A DNA stretch of 64,000 bases, taken from contig NZ_JBHRYJ010000004.1 in assembly GCF_042648965.1 (NCBI RefSeq), positions 248,001 through 312,000 on the forward strand, given 5' to 3'. Made by a program: the position numbers and the translations under genes. Under the pieces are notes generated by a model, which saw only the letters and a list, made by a program, of their open reading frames with translations, searched no databases and was not told the origin of the DNA. Positions 25,926 to 35,247 of this stretch are shown piece by piece. This DNA comes from Ferrovibrio xuzhouensis (GTDB taxonomy: Bacteria; Pseudomonadota; Alphaproteobacteria; Ferrovibrionales; Ferrovibrionaceae). The number at the start of each line of letters is the position of its first letter. The first letter of the stretch is position 1.

Positions 25926-26367
25926 GGCTGACCCTGCAAGCGTGCCGCTCAGGCGGAAGGCGGCAGCGGGATGGGGGAAATGGTGGCGGCGGACGCCGGC
26001 CCGGCTTTAGGGAATGTCGTCAGGGGAGGGCAGCGGGCGGGCCGGTGCAAAAAACCGCATGTCTCTAAACGGGTATTTTCATAGTAACAATTATCAAGGG
26101 AAGAGCTAGTCAAATGATGTTCTCGCAAAACTAATGGATTTTCCGCTACCCGCCCCATACTTGGCTCCCCCGATCACACACAATAAGACATATGAAATTT
26201 TATTTTAGCCCGCCTAAGACTCATTAAATGATGAAAATGAAACTAAAGCGAGTCTTTCTATCTTGATATTCATCGCAAAATATATGTAAGACATCATTGC
26301 GCTTGTAAACACCAAGCTCTACAGCCTCCACGCGCATGTGTCTTTAGGGTTGTGGCCGGGGGAATCA
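25926..26367 (-). promoter_or_regulatory. AT-rich divergent control region between eCIS operon and plus-strand genes
   Basis: These 442 bases separate the eCIS operon from two plus-strand genes. The part from about 26060 to 26330 is much richer in A+T than anything else in the window. No coding frame here is convincing; a 69-codon minus frame at 25949-26158 has no protein-like features. On the minus strand TAAAAT near 26200 could be a -10 for the operon; on the plus strand TTGATA at 26263-26268 could be a -35. Neither has a clean partner, so exact promoters are uncertain. The AT bias could reflect silencing by a nucleoid protein (inference). Confidence 0.5.
26216..26256. repeat. Inverted repeat in the divergent control region
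   Basis: AAGACTC at 26216-26222 is mirrored by GAGTCTT at 26250-26256 with 27 bases between. It lies in the AT-rich region between the two divergent transcription units. It could be an operator with two half-sites, but a seven-base match may be chance. Confidence 0.3.
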
Positions 26368-26853
26368 ATGGCGGAGACAGACACGGCTGCTAAGCGTCCG
26401 GCATCGGCCGCCGTGGCACCAGGCCAGGCTGTCAAACCGGAAGAGGCCGGGGCGACCGCGTTTCCGGTCACGCTGCACTTCCAGAACATGCCAGCCTTGC
26501 TGCATCATACGGTGGCCGTGGGCGGCGAACGCAGCCTGCCATATGCCGCCTGGTCGATGGCGCCGGGCCCTCGGCATGACCAGCGGCTGATGATCTCGGC
26601 ACCGGCCAGTGCCGCTGTCAGCCTGAAGCTTTTCATTCTGACCAACACGCATCTGACGATCGCCGTCAACCAGGCGATGCCCGCCCTCGACATCGCGCTC
26701 TACGTCCGCACCGCAAGTCCGTGGGTTTTCGGCTCGGTCGTGCTGCCGCCGGGCACCATCGTCACGCCGCAGTCGAATCTCGACCGCACCAATGTCGTGG
26801 GGACCGGTTCCTGGTCCTTGTTCTTCGACATGCCACCCGCTCAGAGACCCTGA
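26368..26853 (+). CDS. Unknown 161-aa protein divergent from the eCIS operon
   Basis: Start chosen at ATG 26368 because GGGGGA ends about four bases before it; an in-frame extension to 26338 has no such site. Residues 1-35 are Ala/Pro/Lys-rich and probably disordered. From about 38 on it is beta-rich (FPVTLHFQNMPALLHHTVAV, SLKLFILTNTHLTIAV, WVFGSVVLPPGTIV), suggesting one compact beta-sandwich. No signal peptide and no family recognised. It lies on the strand opposite the eCIS genes and next to the sheath gene's promoter. It may be an accessory protein or cargo (inference from place only). Confidence 0.6.
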   Translation: MAETDTAAKRPASAAVAPGQAVKPEEAGATAFPVTLHFQNMPALLHHTVAVGGERSLPYAAWSMAPGPRHDQRLMISAPASAAVSLKLFILTNTHLTIAVNQAMPALDIALYVRTASPWVFGSVVLPPGTIVTPQSNLDRTNVVGTGSWSLFFDMPPAQRP

Positions 26854-26922
26854 ATCCGCGGGCAGGCGGATAGTGCGTTCCTGCTCCTGAACTCCATGGC
26901 CAAACGCAAAAGGAAGTGCAAC

Positions 26923-27306
26923 ATGACAACTGCAACGGCGCAAATGGTTCAATTCATGCTTTCCAATATGGCGGCAAACGCGAGCTGCCTGCTTCAGTTG
27001 CCCTCCGGGGCGACCTGGGTGCTGGCGCCGACAAGCGGCGGTTCGTCGCAGAACGGGCTGACCATCATGCCAAGCGGCAATCCGACGCAGTTCACCGAGG
27101 TCATTTTCACCCCGACCTCGATCTACGTCAGCGGCGCCTCGGGTGGCGCCACCAGCCTGTCGCTGAAGACCTGGGTGCAGACCGACCAGTCGACCGTCAA
27201 CGGCATGCTGACGCTGAGCAGCGGCACCCTGACCGTCGTCACCATCAACGGTCAGAATACCTATCAGGCCGGCTCCAACAACTGGGCCGCCGATCTATCG
27301 TCGTGA
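26923..27306 (+). CDS. Unknown 127-aa beta-rich protein
   Basis: Start chosen at ATG 26923, six bases after AGGAAG (26911-26916); an in-frame ATG at 26896 would add nine mostly basic residues. The protein is rich in Ser, Thr, Gly and Asn with short strands (GATWVLAPTSGG, TEVIFTPTSIYVSG, TLTVVTINGQNTY), a composition like small secreted or surface beta proteins, though no signal peptide is seen. It follows the previous gene by 69 bases and ends about 44 bases before a strong terminator, so the two form a short plus-strand unit. No family recognised. Confidence 0.6.
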   Translation: MTTATAQMVQFMLSNMAANASCLLQLPSGATWVLAPTSGGSSQNGLTIMPSGNPTQFTEVIFTPTSIYVSGASGGATSLSLKTWVQTDQSTVNGMLTLSSGTLTVVTINGQNTYQAGSNNWAADLSS

Positions 27307-27349
27307 CCGGCTGCCACCGGCCGGATCGCATCACGCTCATGCCGTGAAG

Positions 27350-27390
27350 AAAAACGCCTGGCGTCGCCCGCCTGGCGTTTTTTTTTGTTT
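27350..27390 (+). terminator. Rho-independent terminator of the small plus-strand unit
   Basis: AAAAACGCC (27350-27358) pairs with GGCGTTTTT (27374-27382) around a 15-base loop, followed by more T residues to 27390. It is placed 44 bases after the 127-aa gene. The A-rich left arm could also let it work weakly on the minus strand. Confidence 0.85.
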
Positions 27391-27439
27391 TCTCTCCCGC
27401 GGCAACGGAATCCGGCCGGCTTGGGTCGAACGAATCAGG

Positions 27440-27789
27440 AGAACGATCATGGCGGCTCTGCACCGGCTGCGGCAGGCCCAGACGTTCCCAGCAGGCGCTG
27501 GCTGGCGAGAGGTATGGCTCGAAACTGATTGCGCTGGAGGTGCAGCGGCGGCTGGTCGAGATGGAGAAGGGGATATTGGCTTTATTCGCCCGGGCAGAAG
27601 ATTGTCGACGAGAAAGCCGGGCTGATCCATCCGGTTCGCATTGCACGGGCCCGGATCTGGATCGATACCTTGATCGAACGCTTCATTTCGGCCGAACGCA
27701 GCGAGTCGCCGAACATCGATATGGATTCCGGTCATAGCCGCCGCGAAGAAGTCATCCACCAATACGTCTGTAACCGCTATGGCCGTTGA
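27440..27789 (+). pseudogene. Possible frameshifted gene remnant
   Basis: Bases 27391-27943 contain no intact convincing gene. Two overlapping plus frames look protein-like in succession: one reads ERYGSKLIALEVQRRLVEME up to about 27595, the other continues KAGLIHPVRIARARIWIDTL and ends VIHQYVCNRYGR at 27789. Joining them needs one frameshift near 27590. No start codon with a good ribosome site is clear for the first part; ATG 27450 opens a third frame. I do not recognise the protein. It could be decayed coding sequence or chance open frame; 27790-27943 is AT-rich and holds nothing I can name. Confidence 0.25.
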
Positions 27790-27943
27790 GCACCGTGGGC
27801 TTCGCGCTCATTCCCGTTGCTCTCAGCCGGCTAGGCGCCCCAAAAGGCTACACTACAAAAAGCGTCCATTCATCGGATAATGTATATTATGGAAAATATA
27901 GATTAGCCAAAATATGCCGGTTCTCCAGTATTTCCGGTTCCAG

Positions 27944-29077
27944 TCAGATCATGACCGGCATCATATGGTTGTCCCACTGCAGCCGGCGCTCCGTGGCCGA
28001 TAGCATGCGCGGCTGCGCGCTGCCCTGGTGCCAGACCTCGCGCTTGCCGGTGCCGGCCGACAGCACGAAGCCGCCAGCCTCGCCGCTGGCGCCGAGCCCG
28101 CAGACATCGCCGAGCGGCACGCTCGCCACCATCGGCATGGCGTCCGCCGCCAGGTCCCAGACCAGGACGCGGTTGCCCCGCGGGCTGCTGACCGCCAGAT
28201 ACCGGCCGGTCCGGTCGATGGCGGCACTGCCGCAATACTGCCGGAGCGCGGTCTGCTCGGCCCGCGGCATCGGCAGATAGCGGAACCCGGTTTCCCCGGC
28301 GCCCGGATCGTGCAAGGCCACCAGCGGCACGTCGTCGTCCGCCGGGCCCTCATACTGCATGGCGACCGCGACCCGGCCGTGCCGGTCGATGGCGATATGC
28401 CGGGTGCTGAGCTGGTGCAGCTCCCGGGCCGGTTTGATCTCACCCGTCAGGCTGCCGTCGCGGCTGTCGAGATAGACCAGCGACGGCGCCATGTCCGGGA
28501 TGTTGAGCTTCAGCCGCGGCATGTCCGACCGCATCAGGATGCCGCCATTGGCGACCACCAGCGTCCGGCCGTCCGGCATCAGCAGGATCTCGTGCGGATC
28601 CAGGCCGCGAGTGGCAAATTCACCGATCCGGCGGTAGCCGTCGCGCACGTCGTAGATGCCGAGCACGCCGTCGCCCGTCGAGGCCACCACCTCGGTGGCA
28701 TGCAGCAGCCGGCCATCAGCCGAGTAAGCGCCATGGCCGCAGAAATTCCGGTCCTCGGTCGCGGCGATCTCATGCTGCACTGTGCCGCTGCGCAGATCGA
28801 AGACCCGCGCGAAGCTGCCCGGCCGTCGGGCAAAGGCAACGCCGGTACGGGCATCCGGACTCTGCGTGAAGCTGTGGCCGCGCTGTGGCAGCGGCAGCGT
28901 ATAGCGCAGCGCGCCGTCCGCGCCGAAGGCGGCAAACCCGAAGCCCTGCGGCGAGCCATAGGCATTGACGAAGATGCGCTCCGACGGCGTGTTGGCGAAC
29001 GCCAGCCGTGGCAGCAGCAGGCCGCCACCGATCAGGCTGGCCACAAGGGTGCGACGGTTCATCGGGATGGCGGTCAT
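27944..29077 (-). CDS. DUF1513 periplasmic beta-propeller protein
   Basis: The protein has 377 aa from ATG 29077, four bases after the imelysin stop; ATG 29062 (MNRRTLV) is an alternative. The N-terminus NRRTLVASLIGGGLLLPRLAFA is a signal peptide with a twin-arginine-like start, so Tat export is plausible. The body matches DUF1513: RRPGSFARVFDLRSG, FCGHGAYSADGRLLHATE, GLDPHEILLMPDGRTLVVANGG and CGSAAIDRTGRYLAVSSPRGN, a seven-blade propeller pattern. In many proteobacteria DUF1513 is the last gene of an imelysin / DUF1111 iron-uptake cluster, exactly as here. Biochemical role not established. Confidence 0.88.
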   Translation of the reverse strand: MTAIPMNRRTLVASLIGGGLLLPRLAFANTPSERIFVNAYGSPQGFGFAAFGADGALRYTLPLPQRGHSFTQSPDARTGVAFARRPGSFARVFDLRSGTVQHEIAATEDRNFCGHGAYSADGRLLHATEVVASTGDGVLGIYDVRDGYRRIGEFATRGLDPHEILLMPDGRTLVVANGGILMRSDMPRLKLNIPDMAPSLVYLDSRDGSLTGEIKPARELHQLSTRHIAIDRHGRVAVAMQYEGPADDDVPLVALHDPGAGETGFRYLPMPRAEQTALRQYCGSAAIDRTGRYLAVSSPRGNRVLVWDLAADAMPMVASVPLGDVCGLGASGEAGGFVLSAGTGKREVWHQGSAQPRMLSATERRLQWDNHMMPVMI

Positions 29078-29081
29078 GGCC

Positions 29082-30158
29082 TCAGTCTCCATCCAGGGCA
29101 TTGAAGCCGACTTGCAGCTCGATATTGCCCGGCAGCTTCTGCAGCAGCAGGGTCTTGAGCGCGAGAATCTGCGTGGCCAGCGCCTCGACCTTGCCGCGCT
29201 GCGCCTTGTCCTCGACCGCCTGCTCCAGCGGCTCCGAAATGCCTTGGGCGGCTTCAAATGCGCGACGGAAGGTATCGGCGATGGCGTCGTCGAGGTCGCG
29301 GTCGGGCACCACCGGCGAGAAGACTTTGGTGTACAGGTCCTGCGCGGCCTTGAGGTTGATGACGATGTTGCGCATCGAGCGCTGGCTGCGCCAGGCCTCG
29401 GCCAGATGCGGCCGTGCCTGGTCGATGCTGCCGCCCAGCGGCCGCGCCAGCTTGTGGTCGGCAATCAGTTCGACGCCCGTGTACAGGCTTTTGAACAGGT
29501 CGAGGGTCGCATCCTTCGGCTCGTGGTAGAGCCCGTCGCTCTTCGCCGGCTCCAGCATCTTGGTCTGGAAGGATGGCGCCCCCTCGCGCCAGTCCTTGCC
29601 GGTCTCGGCCGCCATGGTCGCGAGATTGGCGCTGATCGCCTGCACATACCGGCAGCGGAAGGCTGCATCGTCGCCGGACAGCAGTTTGTCGGCATCCTTG
29701 CCGAAGATCAGGCGTTCCAGTGCCGGCAGGCCCTGCACGGCAACACTGCTCCTGCCCAGATGCTCGGGCGACAGCGCGTCGGCGTCTTGCTTCGCCAGCA
29801 GCTCGGCCATCTGCTTGCTGATGCTGTTGCGGGCATCCGGCCAGAAAGCAATCCGCTGGCTGCGGAAGAACAGGTCGACCGGCCCGAAAGTGACATGCTG
29901 GATGTCCTGCCAGGCATCGACGGCGCCGTTATAGGCATTGCGCAACGGTGCCAGGCCGGCCGGCGTCGGCGCCGCGCAGAAGGCCTTCGCCTGCCCGTCC
30001 AGTTTCGCGGTCGCGCCGGTCAGGGCATCGTAGCGCGGCAGGATGTGCTGCTCGATCGCCGTCCGGTTCATCTTGCCATAGGTCGCATCATCGAGCGCCA
30101 TGGCCGGTCCGCTGGCCAGCAAGCCGGCGGCAAGGACGGAAAACATCAGACGGGACAT
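29082..30158 (-). CDS. Imelysin-family periplasmic protein (second in cluster)
   Basis: The protein has 358 aa. ATG 30158 follows GAGAGGTG by six bases; an ATG 15 bases upstream is less suitable. Residues 1-23 are a signal peptide (SVLAAGLLASGPAMA). The imelysin fold is shown by FGPVDLFFRSQRIAFWPD at about 90-107 and the motif region GLPALERLIFG near 145-155, which replaces the canonical GxHxxE with GLPALE. This is the IrpA-like branch; proteins of this family (EfeO M75 relatives) bind iron or assist its uptake. It lies 11 bases after the di-heme gene and 4 before DUF1513. Confidence 0.88.
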   Translation of the reverse strand: MSRLMFSVLAAGLLASGPAMALDDATYGKMNRTAIEQHILPRYDALTGATAKLDGQAKAFCAAPTPAGLAPLRNAYNGAVDAWQDIQHVTFGPVDLFFRSQRIAFWPDARNSISKQMAELLAKQDADALSPEHLGRSSVAVQGLPALERLIFGKDADKLLSGDDAAFRCRYVQAISANLATMAAETGKDWREGAPSFQTKMLEPAKSDGLYHEPKDATLDLFKSLYTGVELIADHKLARPLGGSIDQARPHLAEAWRSQRSMRNIVINLKAAQDLYTKVFSPVVPDRDLDDAIADTFRRAFEAAQGISEPLEQAVEDKAQRGKVEALATQILALKTLLLQKLPGNIELQVGFNALDGD

Positions 30159-30169
30159 GGACACACCTC

Positions 30170-31660
<1,491 letters not shown>

Positions 31661-31728
31661 GAAACGCGGCCGGTTATACGCAAAAGCCGACGGGGCGGAC
31701 AGGCGAACCTGCCCGCCCCGCAATGCGG

Positions 31729-33015
31729 TTACTTCTTCTTGGCGACCTTGTCGGGGGAGTCGAGGCTGTCCGAGCCCTCGAACTTGATCGCCTTCAGCTT
31801 CAGGCTGCCGACCACGCGCTCCAGCGTCTTGGTCTGGTCGGTCAGGCGGTCGATGGCGGCCTGCACCACGGCATTGCCCTCGGGGTTGTTCGGCCCGATC
31901 ATCTGGTCATAGGCTTCCTTGGTTTCGGCGCGCTGCTTGATCGCCAGCACGGCCGCGTGGGTCGCCGCCAGCTTGGCCAGCATCTCCTTGTTGAGATCCG
32001 GCGCCGTCTTCTGGACGAGGTCGCTGGCCGACGGGCCTTTCATGACGGTACCGCCGAGCGTCTTGTAGGTGCCGCTGTAGACGATCCGCATGCCCTCGAC
32101 ATCGTAGTAATGCGAGTTGTGGGTATTGTCGGAGAAGCAGTCCTGCTCTTCTTCCGGATCGTGCAGCAGCAGGCCAAGCTTCATGCGCTCGCCGGCCAGT
32201 TCGCCGTAGGACAGGCTGCCGATACCGGTCAGGATCGCGGCGATACCGCCATCCTCGCCATGCTCGACCAGCGCCTTGCGGGCGGGGCCCTCGGGCTTCC
32301 AGTCATGGGTCATCTCGGTCAGATCGTCGACCAGCAGCTGGGCGGCAGCCGAGAGGTACTGCGCGCGGCGATCGCAATTGCCATGGGTGCAGTCGCCGCC
32401 CCTGGCGTAATCCGTCCAGGGCCGGTTGCCGGCGCCCGGGCCGGTGCCGTTCAGGTCCTGACCCCAGAGCAGGAATTCGATGGCGTGGTAGCCGGTGGCC
32501 ACATTGGCCTCGACGCCGCCGGCCTCCTGCAGCTTGCGCAGCAGTTTCCAGTCGACCTTGCTGGCATCGAGCACCTTGCCGCCGAACTTGACCTGCCTGT
32601 TGGCGATGATGTTGGCGGTATAGAGCGGGTTCTCGTCGGACTCTTCACCGTAGCTGGCGGTATCGACATAATCGATCAGGCCTTCGTCGAGCGGCCAGGA
32701 ATTCACCCGGCCCTCCCAGTCGTCGACAATGGCATTGCCGAAGCGGAACACCTCGGTCTGCTGATACCACGGCCGGGACGCGATCCAGGCCGCGCGCGCC
32801 GCCTTCAGGCTGGCTTCCGACGGCTTATCGACCAGCGCCTTCACGGCGGTCTGCAGCTTGCGCGCCTGCTTCAGCGCATCGCCGTACATCGCCTGGGCGA
32901 GGTCGCCGTAATGCTGCAGGATCGCCTGCTTGGTCGGGTCGCCATCGGCGGCATGGGCCGGCGCGGCGGCCCACAGGCCGGCGGCCAGCGCGATTGCGGT
33001 TGCGAGCTTCTTCAT
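31729..33015 (-). CDS. Imelysin-family iron-regulated protein (first in cluster)
   Basis: The protein has 428 aa. ATG 33015 is preceded by AAGGGGAAG at good spacing, so a much longer upstream frame was rejected. Residues 1-22 are a cleavable signal peptide (AAGLWAAAPAHA). The family's GxHxxE motif is present as GYHAIEFLLWG (G175, H177, E180), followed by a family-typical NDL-like GNRPWTDYARGGDC block with paired cysteines. The rest is helical repeats. These proteins (ICMP/IrpA) sit in the periplasm or on the outer membrane and take part in iron uptake; proteolytic activity of some members is disputed. It is downstream of tonB-exbD-exbB. Confidence 0.92.
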   Translation of the reverse strand: MKKLATAIALAAGLWAAAPAHAADGDPTKQAILQHYGDLAQAMYGDALKQARKLQTAVKALVDKPSEASLKAARAAWIASRPWYQQTEVFRFGNAIVDDWEGRVNSWPLDEGLIDYVDTASYGEESDENPLYTANIIANRQVKFGGKVLDASKVDWKLLRKLQEAGGVEANVATGYHAIEFLLWGQDLNGTGPGAGNRPWTDYARGGDCTHGNCDRRAQYLSAAAQLLVDDLTEMTHDWKPEGPARKALVEHGEDGGIAAILTGIGSLSYGELAGERMKLGLLLHDPEEEQDCFSDNTHNSHYYDVEGMRIVYSGTYKTLGGTVMKGPSASDLVQKTAPDLNKEMLAKLAATHAAVLAIKQRAETKEAYDQMIGPNNPEGNAVVQAAIDRLTDQTKTLERVVGSLKLKAIKFEGSDSLDSPDKVAKKK

Positions 33016-33068
33016 GATCTTCCCCTTTTGACTCTTTGGGCTGACTCTCGTGACTGACTCTGCGGGTG

Positions 33069-33863
33069 CTACTTCAGGAAAAATTCCACGGGTACGACGA
33101 TTTCCAGATGATCCTTGCCGAGATCCGGTGGAATCGGCGGCAGCGGATTGGCCTTCTCGATCATCCGTTCGACCGCCTCGTCGAGTAGCCGGTGACCGGA
33201 ACTGCGCTGGATGCTGTAGCGCAGCACCTTGCCGTCCTGACCGACGACGAACTGCAGATAGGCGACGCCCTCGCTGTGCCGGCGCTGGGCGCGCCAGGGA
33301 TATTCCTTGTGCTGTTCCAGCCAGGCGGACAGCACCGCGAAGTAATTCGCCTCGGCACCGGGATTGCCGCCGCTGCTGCGGGCGGCGCCGTTGCCGGCAC
33401 CGGGCGCATTCTGGCGGCCGACCTGGCCCTGCGGTGCCGGTGCGGCGGCCGCTGCGACCTCGATTTCCTGCGGCGGCGCCTCGGCGGGTTTCTCGGCCTG
33501 CCGTATCTCCTGCTTCGGTTCGGGCTTCGGTTTCTGCACCACCGGTTTGGGTTTCGGCTCGGGTTTCGGCCGGGCCTCGGGTTTCGGCGCTTCGGCGACC
33601 TCCGGTGCCGTGTCCTTCGAGGTGACGACCTGCGGCTCGGGTTCGGGTGGCGGTGGCGGCGGCTCGACGAACTGCGGTTTCGGCGGCGCTTCCGCGGCCT
33701 GGGCCCCGGCAATGCCGCCGGCGGCCAGCATCACCTCGATGCCCTGCAGGCCCTTGTCGACCGCGCCGGGCGGATCGCGCTGCGGCAGGCCGACGACAAA
33801 CGCCGCGACGATCCCGGCGTGGGCCAGAATCGAAACCGAGACGGCTGTCATGCGTCCGCGCAT
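33069..33863 (-). CDS. tonB: TonB energy transducer
   Basis: The protein has 264 aa from ATG 33863 (ATG 33851 also possible). An N-terminal transmembrane anchor (SVSILAHAGIVAAFVVGL) is followed by a long Pro/Lys/Glu spacer (about 60-140: PPPPPPEPEPQ, RPKPEPKPKPVV). The C-terminal TonB domain spans about 180-264, with YPWRAQRRHSEGVAYLQFVV and GKVLRYSIQRSSGHRLLDEA. It transmits the proton-motive force from ExbBD to outer-membrane receptors. It follows exbD by five bases. No TonB-dependent receptor gene lies in the window, so the substrate is inferred to be iron from the imelysin genes that follow. Confidence 0.92.
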   Translation of the reverse strand: MRGRMTAVSVSILAHAGIVAAFVVGLPQRDPPGAVDKGLQGIEVMLAAGGIAGAQAAEAPPKPQFVEPPPPPPEPEPQVVTSKDTAPEVAEAPKPEARPKPEPKPKPVVQKPKPEPKQEIRQAEKPAEAPPQEIEVAAAAAPAPQGQVGRQNAPGAGNGAARSSGGNPGAEANYFAVLSAWLEQHKEYPWRAQRRHSEGVAYLQFVVGQDGKVLRYSIQRSSGHRLLDEAVERMIEKANPLPPIPPDLGKDHLEIVVPVEFFLK

Positions 33864-33868
33864 GCCGG

Positions 33869-34360
33869 TTATTTCCCTGCCGCAATTGGGCCTGCCGCAA
33901 CCGGCGGCTGGACGGGCTGGGTATTGGCGCCTTCGGCAACCAGCGAGACCTTGCCGAAGCCCGCCTCGCCGACCAGGCCCATCACCTGCATCACGCGACC
34001 GTATTCCAGTGCCTTGTCGCCGCGCACATAGACCACGGCATTCGGCTCCTTCGCCTTGATGCCGGCCAGCCGGGCGACGATCTCGCCCTCTTCCACCGGC
34101 TCCTTGCGGATGAACAGCCTGCCGTCCCTGTCGATGCTGACGACCAAGGGTTCCTTCGGCGGTGTCACTTTGGCGGCTGTGGTCTTCGGCAGTTGCAGCG
34201 GCACACCGACCATCATCAGCGGCGCCGCCACCATGAAGATAATCAGCAGCACCAGCATGACGTCGACCAGCGGCGTCACGTTGATGTCGGACAGCGGGCG
34301 GTAGCTGCCGAAATCGTCGCTGTCGAAATCGTGGCCGCCGCCGGCGGAGGACATGCCCAT
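33869..34360 (-). CDS. exbD: ExbD proton channel subunit
   Basis: The protein has 163 aa. After a short cytoplasmic start it shows the diagnostic SDINVTPLVDVMLVLLIIFMV segment at about 24-44, containing the membrane aspartate needed for proton movement. The periplasmic domain follows (LVVSIDRDGRLFIRKEPVEE, VYVRGDKALEYGRVMQVM). A C-terminal 20-residue Gly/Pro/Ala tail is slightly longer than usual. It works with ExbB and TonB in the inner membrane. It lies 11 bases after exbB and 5 before tonB, so one operon. A second ATG at 34354 is possible. Confidence 0.93.
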   Translation of the reverse strand: MGMSSAGGGHDFDSDDFGSYRPLSDINVTPLVDVMLVLLIIFMVAAPLMMVGVPLQLPKTTAAKVTPPKEPLVVSIDRDGRLFIRKEPVEEGEIVARLAGIKAKEPNAVVYVRGDKALEYGRVMQVMGLVGEAGFGKVSLVAEGANTQPVQPPVAAGPIAAGK

Positions 34361-34371
34361 GCCGGCTCTCC

Positions 34372-35103
34372 CTACTGGCCGGCTTCGGCGTGGCTGCGCA
34401 CTGCCGGATGACCGGCGCTGCGGGCAAGCTGGCGCGAGGCTTCAACAATCGCCGCGCTGGTGCGCTGGGCGATGCGGCCGAGATCGGTGCTGAACTTGTT
34501 GTAGGCGACGACGGCCGGGATCGCGGCGACCAGGCCCATGGCGGTGGCGAACAGCGCCTCGGCGATACCGGGCGCCACCACGGCGAGGCTGGTGTCGTTC
34601 GAGCCGGCGATGGCCGTGAAACTGTTCATGATGCCCCAGACGGTGCCGAACAGGCCCACGAAAGGTGCCGCCGAGCCGACCGTGGCGAGGAACGGCAGGC
34701 CGGGTTCGAGCTGGCGCAACTGCACCACCATGGCCTGGCGCATGGCCAGTTCGAGCCGGCCGCGGAAATCGCTGCGGCTTTCGCCGGCCTCGATGCCGTC
34801 ATGCTTCTCGCGGGCGGCAGCGGCGAGGATGGCGCCCTGCAGGCCGCTGGCCGGGACCTTGCCGGTGCCGGTGAGCAGCAGGTCGGCCTTGATGGCGGTC
34901 TCGAAGCTGCGGGCAGCGCGGCGGGCGCGGCCGAGCTTGACGACCTTTTCAAAGACGATGGACCAGCAGACTACCGAGGTCAGCGCCAGCAGGGCCATCA
35001 CGCCCTGCACGATCGGGTCGGCGTTGAGCACCATGTCGGTGAAGGAGAATCCGGCACCGCCGGCTGCAGCATCGGCTGCTGCGGGAACAAGGCTCTGATC
35101 CAT
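34372..35103 (-). CDS. exbB: ExbB / MotA-TolQ-family proton channel subunit
   Basis: The protein has 243 aa. Three transmembrane segments are visible: about 25-50 (VQGVMALLALTSVVCWSIVF), 130-155 and 175-200 (ALFATAMGLVAAIPAVVAYN). The conserved family block GSAAPFVGLFGTVWGIMNSF is at about 140-159. ExbB pentamers surround ExbD and use the proton gradient to energise TonB. It is the first gene of the iron cluster, and the 144 bases in front contain a candidate Fur-type site. TolQ was considered, but the adjacent ExbD-TonB set and the imelysins favour ExbB. Confidence 0.92.
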   Translation of the reverse strand: MDQSLVPAAADAAAGGAGFSFTDMVLNADPIVQGVMALLALTSVVCWSIVFEKVVKLGRARRAARSFETAIKADLLLTGTGKVPASGLQGAILAAAAREKHDGIEAGESRSDFRGRLELAMRQAMVVQLRQLEPGLPFLATVGSAAPFVGLFGTVWGIMNSFTAIAGSNDTSLAVVAPGIAEALFATAMGLVAAIPAVVAYNKFSTDLGRIAQRTSAAIVEASRQLARSAGHPAVRSHAEAGQ

Positions 35104-35156
35104 AAAGCAAAACTCCAGCGGCTGGCCTCTTCGGGCCGGCCATCATGTCTGAGGCA

Positions 35157-35176
35157 TTGCTATTAATAATGAGAAC
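35157..35176 (-). promoter_or_regulatory. Candidate Fur-type box upstream of exbB
   Basis: An AT-rich stretch with TAATAATGAGAA lies about 55 bases before the exbB start, in GC-rich surroundings. AATGAGAA resembles one half of a Fur box, and the other half is weaker. Iron control would suit the TonB-ExbBD and imelysin genes behind it. This is a visual match only. Confidence 0.4.
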
Positions 35177-35247
35177 CGATCGCAAATGGAAGGCGCAGAA
35201 TTGACAGATTGCGGTCCCGGGCCCGGAAATGTGCGGTTTTGCCGCGC

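Noticed and set aside
25949..26158. Minus-strand frame of 69 codons upstream of the sheath gene
   Set aside because: It runs through the AT-rich control region, has no ribosome site and no protein-like pattern.
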